In this document: piece after piece, positions 22,901-32,400 of the stretch | Layout of the letters: each line of letters starts with the position of its first letter | How positions within the stretch are numbered: the first letter of the stretch is position 1 | Source of the DNA: Frankiaceae bacterium | GTDB taxonomy: Bacteria > Actinomycetota > Actinomycetes > JAFAQI01 | Assembly (NCBI GenBank): GCA_030840525.1 | Contig: JAVEEI010000003.1 | Span: forward strand, 1 to 32,839 | Direction: 5' to 3' | Length of the DNA: 32,839 nt | Notes under the pieces: model-generated | The model's database searches: none | What the model was told of the DNA's origin: nothing | What the model saw: the letters and a program-made list of their open reading frames with translations, nothing else | Translations under genes and position numbers: made by a program

Positions 22901-23305
22901 TCAGACCGACGACAGCGCGCGTCTTTCAGCGACCGGAGCAGCGGCGAGTTTCGCTTGCGACACCTTCACACCCATGAGCATCTGCTTCAGCCCCGGCCAC
23001 CCCGGCGTGTGCCCGTCACAGGCGTGGAACGCCGTGCGGAGGAGTCCCATGCCCTTGCCGACGACCGTCTCGATGGACTCCTCGGCAGGAGACGTCACGA
23101 GCAGGGAAACCGAGAAGGCCTGACCTTCCTCATCGAGGACGAGGGTCACATCCTCGACGGCGAGCGCATCCTCCAGGTGTGTCACGACTGCATCGAGGAA
23201 CTGGGTGATGTCGTCGTACCCGGTGTGCTCGCCGTCCGACTCAGTCATCGTGTAACTGAAGTCGGCTTCGAGCAGCCAGTATGGGAACGGAGTCGTCTCG
23301 CTCAT
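22901..23305 (-). CDS. hypothetical acidic protein, second of a coupled pair
   Basis: A 134-residue soluble protein, acidic in its N-terminal half (EADFSYTMTESDGEHTGYDD, HLEDALAVEDVTLVLDEEGQ). ATG 23305 overlaps the upstream stop by 4 nt (ATGA) and has GGGAG 7 nt upstream; longer in-frame starts are therefore unlikely. The centre AFSVSLLVTSPAEESIETVVGKGMGLLRTAFHA looks like an alpha/beta domain. There is no signal peptide or catalytic motif. The acidity and coupling would suit an immunity or antidote protein, but this is speculation. Confidence 0.65.
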   Translation of the reverse strand: MSETTPFPYWLLEADFSYTMTESDGEHTGYDDITQFLDAVVTHLEDALAVEDVTLVLDEEGQAFSVSLLVTSPAEESIETVVGKGMGLLRTAFHACDGHTPGWPGLKQMLMGVKVSQAKLAAAPVAERRALSSV

Positions 23306-23571
23306 TGTTGGCTCCCGCTCTCCCAGCATGTTTCGAATTGTAGGCGTTGTCGCAACTTCTCCACCGTGGTAATCGACTTGACCTTCAGCGGAGCCCAGAA
23401 CTGGTGACGGCACGGTCCTGGACACCAGTACCGGATGCCGCGTCGCTCATCGCGCACCACCGGGTTCCATCGGCGTTGATTTGCCGCGTCGATCAGCGCG
23501 CGAAGCTCCGGTGCGAGGTCGGCCTTCTCTTCTTCGGTGAGATCGGCTGGTCGACTACCGCCTTGAGCCAC
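23302..23571 (-). CDS. hypothetical small protein, first of a coupled pair
   Basis: An 89-residue protein from GTG 23571, preferred because GAGGAG lies 9 nt upstream; GTG 23598 and ATGs at 23703 and 23715 are longer alternatives without good ribosome-binding sites. The N-terminal half is helical and charged (DLTEEEKADLAPELRALIDAANQRR). The C-terminal half RYWCPGPCRHQFWAPLKVKS has a CxxxC pair with His, perhaps half of a zinc site, followed by a Cys near the end. The acidic partner starts in the ATGA of its stop. No family is recognised. Confidence 0.58.
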   Translation of the reverse strand: MAQGGSRPADLTEEEKADLAPELRALIDAANQRRWNPVVRDERRGIRYWCPGPCRHQFWAPLKVKSITTVEKLRQRLQFETCWESGSQQ

Positions 23572-23742
23572 GCTGACCGTCTCCTCGACTACATTCACTC
23601 GTTCGGCGTACCGCCCGGCACATCCTGACAGAGTACGGATCACCCGGTATGCATGTCTCGGGTCATCAGCAGGTCCGGTCGTGGCCAGCGCTGAAGGGGA
23701 CATGCCTCGCTTCATCGCCGGGTTTCGCGGTTCGTGTCGCGG

Positions 23743-23761
23743 CGTCCTACTAACTAGGACG
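23743..23761 (-). terminator. hairpin containing the dehalogenase stop codon
   Basis: CGTCCTA and TAGGACG form a perfect 7-bp stem with a 5-nt loop; the TAG stop (23756-23754) lies at the stem-loop junction. Probable terminator of the dehalogenase transcript; no T-run. Confidence 0.5.
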
Positions 23762-24668
23762 ACTGAGTCACGAACGCGGCGACCACGCGGCCCAACTCCT
23801 CGCCCTTGTCCTCCTGCAGGAAGTGCCCCGCCCCGCGGATCGTCGTGTGCGGCTGCCCGTCGGCGCCCGGGATCAGCTTCGGCAGGATCTCGGCCATCGG
23901 CCCGGTGATCGGGTCACCGTCGCTGAACGCACACAGGAACGGCGTCGGCAGCGTCGCCAGCACCTCCCACGCCCGCTGGTTCGCGACCGCGCCGGGGTCG
24001 TCGGGGGTGATCGGGACGAGCTGCGGCATCGCCCGCGGGCCGGCTTTGTACGTCTCGTCGGGGAACGGCGCGTCGTACGCCGCGACTACCGACGCGTCCG
24101 GCCGGACCTGGCAACCCGACGCGACGAACCGGCCGACGTCGAGCACCGGCGCGGCCGCGACCGCCGCGCGGAACTGGTGCCACACCTCCGGCATCTCGTG
24201 CCGGCCGTCCGGCAGGCCGGTATTGGCCGCGACCGCGCGGGCGAACCGGTCCGGGTTCTCGGCCAGCAGCCGCAGCCCGATCAGGCCGCCCCAGTCCTGG
24301 CCGAGCAACGTGACGTCGCGCAGGTCGAGGGCGTCGAACAGCGCCGCGCGCATCCACTCGACGTGCCGCGCGTAGCTGTGGTCGGCGACCTCGGCCGGCT
24401 TGTCCGAGCGGCCGAAGCCGACGAGGTCCGGCGCGACCGCGCGGCAGCCGGCATCGGCGAGCACAGCGATCACCTTGCGGTAGAGGAAGCTCCACGTCGG
24501 CTCGCCGTGCAGGCAGACGACGACCGGACCGTCGGCCGGCCCGGCCTCGACGTAACCGACCCGCAAGGTGCCGCTTCCGTCGCCGGCAGGCACCTCTACA
24601 TAACCCGGCGTGTAGCCGAAACCGGGCAGGTCGGCGAACCGTCCGTCGGGGGTGCGCAGGATGTCCAT
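23754..24668 (-). CDS. haloalkane dehalogenase (HLD-I-like alpha/beta hydrolase)
   Basis: A 304-residue alpha/beta hydrolase that hydrolyses carbon-halogen bonds to alcohols. The HLD-I set is complete: nucleophile D125 and halide-binding W126 in GQDWGG, E56 in the oxyanion segment HGEPTW, second halide-binding candidate W163 in the cap, catalytic acid D252 in FSDGDPIT, and base H282 in GAGHFLQED. The start MDILRTPDGRFADLPGFGY matches the family's usual N-terminus, so the in-frame extension to 24722 is not used. No signal peptide; cytosolic. No Shine-Dalgarno precedes the ATG, so a leaderless mRNA is possible. It is divergent from the sigma-factor gene. The natural substrate is not predictable. 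Confidence 0.9.
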   Translation of the reverse strand: MDILRTPDGRFADLPGFGYTPGYVEVPAGDGSGTLRVGYVEAGPADGPVVVCLHGEPTWSFLYRKVIAVLADAGCRAVAPDLVGFGRSDKPAEVADHSYARHVEWMRAALFDALDLRDVTLLGQDWGGLIGLRLLAENPDRFARAVAANTGLPDGRHEMPEVWHQFRAAVAAAPVLDVGRFVASGCQVRPDASVVAAYDAPFPDETYKAGPRAMPQLVPITPDDPGAVANQRAWEVLATLPTPFLCAFSDGDPITGPMAEILPKLIPGADGQPHTTIRGAGHFLQEDKGEELGRVVAAFVTQSS

Positions 24669-24720
24669 CCGCTGATACTGCCAGTGAACCCGCGCGCGCC
24701 CGACGCCGTAACTACTGGGC

Positions 24721-25269
24721 ATGGGTTCGGGGCCGGCGTCGTCGCTCGTCGACGCCGCGCGGCGCGGCGAGTCGTGGGCCCTGACCGAGATCTGGCAACG
24801 GCTCGCCCCCGCCGTCAGCGGCTACCTGCGCGGCCGCGGCGCCGCCGAACCGGACGACCTGACGAGCGACGTATTCGTCGCGGTTTTCGAGAAACTGCGC
24901 GGATTCCGCGGCGACGAGGCCGACCTGCGCGCGTTCGTCTTCACCATCGCGCACCACCGGCTGGTCGACGACCTCCGCCGCCGTACCCGACGCGGCCCGA
25001 CCGTCGCGTACGACGCCGGTACGGACGAGCGGACCACGGGCAGCGCGGAAGACGAGGCGCTCGAGGCGCTGCACACGCAGGGGGTGCACGCGCTGCTCGC
25101 GCGGCTGTCCGAGGACCAGCGCGAGGTACTGCTCATGCGGGTCGTCGGCGACCTGAGCCTCGAACAGACCGCGACCGCGCTCGGCAAGAAAGTCGGTGCG
25201 GTGAAGGCGCTGCAGCACCGGGCGCTGGCGACGCTGCGGCGTCTTCTCGACCAGGCCGTATCCCCATGA
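24721..25269 (+). CDS. ECF-type RNA polymerase sigma factor
   Basis: A 182-residue sigma-70 family protein with regions 2 and 4 only. Region 2: PDDLTSDVFVAVFEKLRGFRGDEADLRAFVFTIAHHRLVDDLRRR, with the core-binding and -10 recognition helices. Region 4: LSEDQREVLLMRVVGDLSLEQTATALGKKVGAVKALQHRALATLRRLL, the helix-turn-helix contacting -35. The linker is acidic (about 30 residues). The stop overlaps the start of the next gene (ATGA), so a membrane partner is made stoichiometrically. No Shine-Dalgarno is evident before the ATG; a leaderless start is possible. Confidence 0.92.
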   Translation: MGSGPASSLVDAARRGESWALTEIWQRLAPAVSGYLRGRGAAEPDDLTSDVFVAVFEKLRGFRGDEADLRAFVFTIAHHRLVDDLRRRTRRGPTVAYDAGTDERTTGSAEDEALEALHTQGVHALLARLSEDQREVLLMRVVGDLSLEQTATALGKKVGAVKALQHRALATLRRLLDQAVSP

Positions 25270-26021
25270 CGAGCCCGGACGATTTCTCAGGTATGACCCG
25301 TTCCGACGAGGAGATGCTCGCGGCTGCCGCCCGGCAGCTGCACGCCCTCGTCCCCGACCGGCCGCCGCTGCCCAGCCGTGAGCTCGCGCTGATGCTCGCC
25401 GACGGGCTGCCCGCGCGGGTCGGGCCGCTCGACCGGCTCCGGGCAGTCGGTGGTCGCGTGGCCGGGCTCGGCCTGCTGGCCAAGCTCACCCTGGCCGCCG
25501 GTGTCGCGGTCGCGGGGGTCGGCGGCGCGGCGACCGCGGTCGAGCTGTCGCACGACTCCCCCGGCCACGCCCGCGAGCTCCCCCGGCACGACCCGCGCGG
25601 GTTCGTCACACCGTCCGCGACGCCGTCGGCCACGGCGGCTTCGGCGGCCGCGACGGGCAGCGCCTCCCCGGCCGGCGACGACCACGGCGGTACGGCGTCA
25701 CGCGGCTCCGGCTCCGGCGACTCGCGCGGCTCCGGCTCCGGCTCCGGCGACTCGAGGGGCTCAGGTAGTTCCGGCGGATCCGGTGGGTCGGACGACCGCG
25801 GTTCGGCCAGCCCGACCGCGACCTCGACCACGGGCTCGCATGACGGGTCGGGATCAGGCTCCGGCTCGGGCTCGGGGTCGGGCTCCGGCTCGGGCTCGGA
25901 CGACCACGGCGGCTCGACGCCTACGCCGACCGTCAGCTCGACCTCGCACGACGGCTCCGGCTCGAGCGGCGGCTCCGGCGGCGGGTCGGGCTCGGGCGAC
26001 GGCTCCGGCACCGGCCACTAG
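25266..26021 (+). CDS. single-pass membrane protein coupled to the ECF sigma factor (possible anti-sigma)
   Basis: A 251-residue protein. Cytoplasmic residues 1-60 (SDEEMLAAAARQLHALVPD, RELALMLADGLPARVGPLDRLRA) are helical and could bind the sigma factor; a His-x3-Cys-x2-Cys zinc motif is absent. One membrane helix spans about 66-91 (LGLLAKLTLAAGVAVAGVGG). The outer 150 residues are low-complexity Ser, Gly, Asp and Thr, with tandem SGSGDSRG and uninterrupted SG runs. The ATGA overlap with the sigma gene is the main argument for a regulatory partnership. It may sense the cell wall or surface; no enzyme domain is present. Confidence 0.8.
   Translation: MTSPDDFSGMTRSDEEMLAAAARQLHALVPDRPPLPSRELALMLADGLPARVGPLDRLRAVGGRVAGLGLLAKLTLAAGVAVAGVGGAATAVELSHDSPGHARELPRHDPRGFVTPSATPSATAASAAATGSASPAGDDHGGTASRGSGSGDSRGSGSGSGDSRGSGSSGGSGGSDDRGSASPTATSTTGSHDGSGSGSGSGSGSGSGSGSDDHGGSTPTPTVSSTSHDGSGSSGGSGGGSGSGDGSGTGH
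25712..26006 (+). repeat. low-complexity Ser-Gly/Asp coding repeat
   Basis: Near-tandem GGCTCC/GGCTCG hexamers (Gly-Ser) with interspersed GAC, in the extracytoplasmic tail of the sigma-linked protein. Such hexamers are prone to slippage and length variation. Confidence 0.75.
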
Positions 26022-26443
26022 CCGCGCTCTTGCCGGCTCATATCGGCGGGAGTTGCAAGTAGCACGAGGTCGGCAGGGCGGAACACATGCGTTCACGGGC
26101 GGGGACGTCTTCCGCCGAACCTCGTCCAGCGGCATTTGGTGCCGAACACCCACGAACCCTCTGGTCATGTCGGGCCATTTGAAGAGATGGTTCTTTAGGT
26201 CGGCCCTGGAAGGGTCTATAAATCGCGGAGCGCAGTCATCCATTCGGGCTACGCGGATGTGTCGAGAACGCTAGAGGTCGTCCACACCGATAGCCCTGCG
26301 GAGAGGGCTGACGCTCGGCAGTTGTCTACGGACTCCTTGCCGCCAGCACCGATAGACCGCGCACGGTTCGTCGGGCATCGCGTGATCGTGCGACCCCTAG
26401 TAGCACGAACTGATCAGTTCGGACGTGGGGCCGGGGGGACATT
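26022..26443. other. gene-free region upstream of the Fn3 protein
   Basis: There are 422 bases without a convincing coding frame; short ORFs lack ribosome-binding sites and typical GC3. Base composition is less GC-rich than the flanks. TATAAAT at 26217-26223 could be a -10, but no -35 stands 16-18 nt before it. AGTAGCACGA occurs twice (near 26056 and 26399). A perfect palindrome lies at 26406-26421. Likely a long regulatory or 5' untranslated region for the next gene. Confidence 0.55.
26406..26421. promoter_or_regulatory. perfect 16-bp palindrome, candidate operator
   Basis: CGAACTGATCAGTTCG is fully self-complementary and ends 22 nt before the GTG of the giant secreted protein. The CGAAC/GTTCG ends recall the LexA box, but the spacing is six bases instead of four. 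Likely a binding site for a dimeric regulator (inference). Confidence 0.45.
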
Positions 26444-29400
26444 GTGCTGTCAACGCATCTGAGTCGAGTCCGGAGCGCGCAGACACGACGGTCGCGCGCG
26501 CTAGTGGTCGCGCTGACCGTGTCGGTCATCGGGTCGACGCAAACCGCAGCGGTCGCGGCAAGCGGGACAGAGCCGTCCGCGCATACGGCCAGCAGCTCCG
26601 GTCCGGGCGAAGGCTGGACCAGCAACTCGCACTGGGTGCTGAACGCACGCGACCACACGGTCACCAGGACGGTCTACCCGACGCCCCAGTTCCGGAAGGT
26701 CGGCGCGAACTGGGTGCCGATCGACCCCACCGTTCGCCCCACCGGCGGCAAGGCGCAACCGCTGGCGGCCTTGGGTGCCTTGCGACCGGTCCGCTTCGGC
26801 GCAGAGGCAAAGAATCTCGTGTCGATCGACCTCGCCAAAGGTCCGGTGACGCTACATGCGGCCGGGCTGCGGTCAGTCCGTCCGGTGCTGCTGCCGTACG
26901 GCACGGTGAGATACGCCAACGTCGCAGCCTCGACCGATCTGGAGTACGGCGTCGACTCGTCCGGCGTGAACGAAGAGCTGATCCTCAGGACGCCGCACGC
27001 GCCGACGTACTTCCAGTTCCACCTGTCCGACCCGCGGCACCAGCTCGGAGCGCCGAAGCAGCAACCCGACGGGAGCTGGGTGTTCGCAAAGGACGTCGCC
27101 GACGGACACCAACTGCACCTGCTCGCGCCGAGCGCGCGCGGCGCGAACGAGCAGGTCGGTCAACCGAACAGCGCCAGCATGGCGGTCATCGCCGCTGGTG
27201 ACGGTTACGACATCACCGAGGCGATCGACCCGACGTGGCTGGCGGGCAAGCGCTATCCCATCGTGCTCGACCCGTCGATGAGCTTTACCGGGTCGCCGAC
27301 GATTCTCGACTGCGAGATCGACGGCGGCACGACGACGATGACCACGAACTTCTGCGCGAACGCGTCCTCCTCGGTCGGCCTGTCCTCCGGGCTGTCCGGA
27401 TTGCAGAGCTACGCGCACCGCTACCTGCTGCACTTCGACATGTCGTCTTTCCCGACGCACGACGCACAGATCACGAGTGCGGCCCTGAACCTCTACCTCT
27501 CGAGCGTCACCGGCACGTCGTCCCAGACGATCGAGGCACACGACGTGACGACCGGATGGACGTCGTCGGTGAACTGGCTGACCACAGACGGGACGCACCT
27601 CTGGACCAGTGCCGGCGGCGATTTCAGCTCGACGGTCCAGGCAAGCGCGACCGCAGGACCCGCCGTCAACACCGTCGTCAGCCTCTCCGGCTCGACGCTC
27701 GGCGCACTGGTGTCGCGGTGGGTCGCGACGCCATCGTCCAACCTGGGCGTGATCGTCAAGGCTGCCGACGAAACCGTCACGTCAGTCGACACGTTCGCGT
27801 CGACCGAGGGCGCCTCCGCACAGCGGCCCGTCTTGGTCGTTACGTACTCGGCGCCGCCGGACGCGCCAGGTGCGTTTGCCGCGACGCGCGGCGATGGCAG
27901 CGCCGCGTTGGGCTGGACAACACCGTCGTCGAACGGCAGCCCGATCACCGGCTACACGCTCAAGACGTACAAGTCCGACGGCACGCTGGTCGCGACCAAC
28001 TCGGTTGCCGCGACCGCGACGAGCTACACCGCGACCGGTCTCACTAACGGCACCGGCTACTACTTCACCCTCGCCGCCACCAACTCGATCAATACCGGAC
28101 CGCTCGCGACCTCTTCGACCGTCGTGCCCGCGGGCGTCCCGTTGACCCCGACGGGGGTGAGCGCGACCGCCGCGCCGACGTCGGCCACCGTCTCGTGGAC
28201 GACGCCGGGTGCCAACGGAAGCCCGATCACCGGTTACACGATCACGGCGACGAAGTCGGACGGCACCGTCGCGGCTACGGCAAGCGCCGGGGCGAGCGCC
28301 ACCTCCGCCACCGTGACCGGCCTGACCAACGGAACCCCGTACACGCTCGCGGTCGCGGCGATCAACGCGGTCGGTACCGGTGGCTTCGGTACGGCGGCTG
28401 CCGCCGTCACGCCCGCCGACGTACCGTCGGCCCCCACTGGCCTCGCCGCCCAGCGCGGCGACCGGTCGGCCACTTTGACGTGGACGGCGGCCGCGAACAA
28501 CGGCGCGGCACTGACCGCGAACACCGTGACGACGTACAACTCCGACGGCTCTGTGCTCGCGACCGCGACCCTCGCCGGGTCGGCCGTCGCCTACACGGCG
28601 ACCGGGCTCACGAACGGCAACAGCTACTACTTCACGGTCGGCGCGACCAACGGCGTCGGCTCCGGCAGCACGAGTACGTCGAGCACGGTGACGCCGGCCG
28701 GCGTCCCGTCGGCGCCCACATCGGTCTCGGCGACCCGCGGTGACCGTGAGGTCGGCGTCGCATGGTCGGGCGCCGGCGGCAACGGCAGCACGATCACCGG
28801 CTACACGATCACCACGACCCGGATCAGCGACAACACCGTCGTAGCGACGGCGAGTGCCGGCGCGAACGCGACGAGCGCGACCGTAACCGGACTCACCAAC
28901 GGTGTGGCGTACACCGTCGCCGTCGCGGCGACCAACGACGTCGGAACCGGCCCATCGACAACGTCCGCGAGCGTCACGCCGGCCGGCCTCCCGACGGCCC
29001 CGACCAACGTCGCGGCCGCCCGCGGCGACGGGCAGTCCGTCGTGACCTGGACCGCCGCGAGCCCGAACGGGTCCGCGCTCAGTGGGCAGACCGTCACCGT
29101 CACCGGGAGCGACAACAGCCAGCGCAGCTTCAGTATCGCGGCCGGCCTGACCACGGTCACCGTCACCGGGCTGACCAACGGCGTCACCTACACCATCGCG
29201 ATCGCGGCGACGAACGACGTCGGCACCGGCGCTTCCGGCGTATCGAATGGCGTCGTCCCCGCCGGCGTGCCACTTCCCCCCACGTCGGTAACCGGCTCGC
29301 GCGGTGACCGCCAGGTCGCGGTTGTGTGGTCCGGCGCGGACGGCAACGGCAGCGCGATCACCGGGTACACGATCACGACGACCCGCGTCAGCGACAGCAG

Positions 29401-32400
29401 CGTCGTCTCGACGACCAACGCCGCGGCGAACGCAAGCAGCGCGACCGTTACCGGGCTGACGAACGGTACGGCGTACACCATCTCGGTCGCCGCAAGCAAC
29501 ACGGTCGGGACCGGTGCAGCGACAACCTCGGGCCAGGTCACGCCGGCCGGCCTGCCCACCGCACCGAGCAACGTCGTCGCCGCTCGCGGCGACGGGCAGG
29601 CGGCCGTGACGTGGACGGCATCCAACCCGAACGGTTCGGCGCTGAGCGGCCAGACGGTCACCGTGGCCGGCAGCGACAACAGCCAACGTACCTTCACGAT
29701 CGCCGCCGCCCTGACGACCCTCACCGTGACCGGTCTGACCAACGGCGTCACCTACACCATCGCGATCACCGCGACCAACGACGTCGGCACCGGACCGGCC
29801 GGCACCTCCAATGCGGTCGTCCCCGCAGGCGTGCCCGCCGCCCCCGCGAACGTGACCAGCCAATACGGCGACACGACGGCGGCAATTGCCTGGTCTGCCG
29901 CGGCCGCCAACGGCGACGCGGTGACCGGCTACCAGGTGCAGCTGTTCACCAGCGCGAACGCCCTCGTCACAACCGCCAACCTCGGGACGACAGCGACGAC
30001 CACGACGTTCACCGGGCTGACCAACGGCCAGGACTACTACGCGACGGTGACCGCGTCGAACTCGGTCGGCGCCGGCTCCGCTGGGCAGAGCCCGACCGTC
30101 ACCCCGGCGGGACTGCCGGGCGCGCCCGGATCGGTGTCCGTCGTCCGCGGCGACCGCAGCATCACTGCCAGCTGGACCGCTCCGTCCGGCAACGGCCGCC
30201 CGATCACGGGCTACGCCGTGTCCTGGACCCTCGCGGACGGCACCCCGGTGGGCAGCGCGTCCGTGAGCGGCACCACCACCTCGTACACCGCGACCGGACT
30301 GTCGAACGGCACCACGTACGTCGTGTCCGTCGCGGCGCAGACGGCGGTCGGCAGCGGGGCACAGACGACATCGGCGCCGTCGACGCCGGCCGCGGCCCCC
30401 GGTGCCGCACCGAGCTTCAACGCGCTCCGCAACGACCACGCCGTCGCCCTCACCTGGGTCGTCGGGAGCGCGAACGGCGACCCGATCACCGGCCAGACCC
30501 TCACGTGGTACCTCGCCGGCAACGGCAACCAGGTCGGCACCGCCTCACTCGGCGCGTCCACGACGAGCTACACGGTCACCGGGCTGACGAACGGGACCGC
30601 CTACTACGCCACCCTCACCGCGACCAACGGCGTCGGCACCGGTGCGACTGCCACGTCCAACACGGTCACTCCGGCCGGCCTCCCGACTCCCCCGGGCAAC
30701 GTCACGGCGACGCGCGGCGACCAGAGCGCCACCGTGAGCTGGACGTCGGCCAACGGCAACGGCGACGCCGTCACCGGCTACAGCATCGCCGTCTACAGCG
30801 CAGACGGCAGCTACCAGACGACCGTCTCGGCCGCCGCGGCCGCGACCAGCACCACCGTCACCAGCCTCACCAACGGCACGACGTACTACTTCGTGATCAC
30901 CGCGGCCAACACCGTCGGCACGAGCAGTGGCGCGACGACGAACACGGTCACCCCGGCCGGAGTCCCGCTGCTCGGCACCGTGACCGCAACGGCGGTCCGC
31001 TACGGCGCCACCGTGACCTGGCCGGCCGCCAACCCCAACGGCTCCGCGCTGACCGGCTACACCGTGCGCACGTACGACGCCAGCAGCAACAGCCAAGTCG
31101 GCGCCGACGTCAACGTGAGCACCAGCACGACGACCACCACTGTCTACAACCTGACCGAGCACGGCAGCTACTACTTCACCGTGACTGCCGCAAACGGCAT
31201 CGGCAACAGCGCGCCGAGCCAGTCGGCGTCGGCCACCATTCCGTTCGCCGGCGACATCACCGTCAACCTCAACCCGGCGGCGGTCACCACAGTCGCCGGC
31301 TCGGGAACCTCGTCCACCACGACCGGCACCGGAACCGGCGCATCCTTCGGGAACGCGTGGGGAGTCGTCGTCGTCGGTGGGTACGCCTACGTCAACGACA
31401 CCGACGCAATCAGCAAGGTACAGCTGTCCACCGGCGTCACGACGATCCTCGCGGGCACACCCGGCGACCAGGCGTGTTCGGACGGAGCGCACCCGCTGTT
31501 CTGGGCCACCTCGGACATGGCCACCGACGGGACGTACGCCTACACGATCAGCTCTGTCTGCGGCCTTCGTCGTACGTCGCTCACGACCGGAGCCACCACC
31601 ACGCTGCTGTCGGGAAGCACGCTCACCAGCGGCTTCAACCACGCCAACGGCATCGCGGTCGGAACCGACGGAAATCTCTACCTCGCCTTCAACAATGCGC
31701 TGTGGCGGTTCGTCCCGTCGACGTCGACGTTCACCAGCCTCCACGCGTTCCCCGCGGGCACGTACCCGAGCAACCCCGGCGACGCGTTCGGCGTCGCCGC
31801 CGACAGCAACTGGATCTACGCCGCGGTGACCAGGACCGACTACACGGACTCGAGTCACTGTTGCGTCGTGACCGCGCGGAACATCTACCGGGTGTCCTAC
31901 GACGGGGCGACCACGAACACCGTCGTCACCGACCCGCTGCTCAACGGACAGTTCCTCGAGTCTGCCGGTGATTATCTGTACGCCGCGACCACGAACGGAA
32001 TCGTGCGTCGTTACACGAAGGCGGACGGCACCTGGCGGGACTCCGCCGGCTCCGCGACGAGGGGCTACGCCGACGGCGTCGGGACCGACGCCTGGTTCAA
32101 CAGCGGGCTGCGCGACATCAGCTCCGACGGGACGAACCTCTACGTCATGGACCAGAGCTTCCGGCTGCGCAAGCTCGCGCCGGCTACGCCGCTGCCGAGC
32201 AGCATGTCCACCATTGCAAACACGGCTGCCGCCATCAGCACCGGGGCGGTCGCCACCTTCGCCGGATCGGGCACATCGACGACCGCAGCGGGGACTGGGA
32301 CGAGCGCGTCCTTCAACAACCCGTTCAACGTCATCGTCGTCGGCGGCTACGCCTACGTCACCGACGTCGACGCGATCAGCAAGGTCGAGCTTGCGACCGG

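Larger units (their letters stand above)
27854..31240 (+). repeat. array of twelve Fn3-domain repeats
   Basis: Twelve modules of about 93 codons, each with the pattern PxxP-x-x-V-x-A-x-RGD-x-x-x-x-V-x-W, NGS-x-ITGY, (A/V)T-GLTNG-x-x-Y and NxVGTG, ending VTPAG. RGD is present in repeats 1, 3, 4, 5, 6, 7, 9 and 11. The conserved loops recur at DNA level, so recombination between modules is likely. Confidence 0.9.

Noticed and set aside
26406..26421. LexA (SOS) box
   Set aside because: The half-sites CGAAC and GTTCG are separated by six bases, not the four of the actinobacterial/Gram-positive consensus.
28703..29830. CRISPR-like or intergenic tandem repeat
   Set aside because: The repetition is at protein-domain level within one open frame, with no short identical repeats and spacers.
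27782..30439. 885-codon open frame on the minus strand across the Fn3 repeats
   Set aside because: Arg/Gly/Ala-rich shadow of repetitive high-GC coding sequence; the plus-strand frame has domains, signal peptide and ribosome-binding site.
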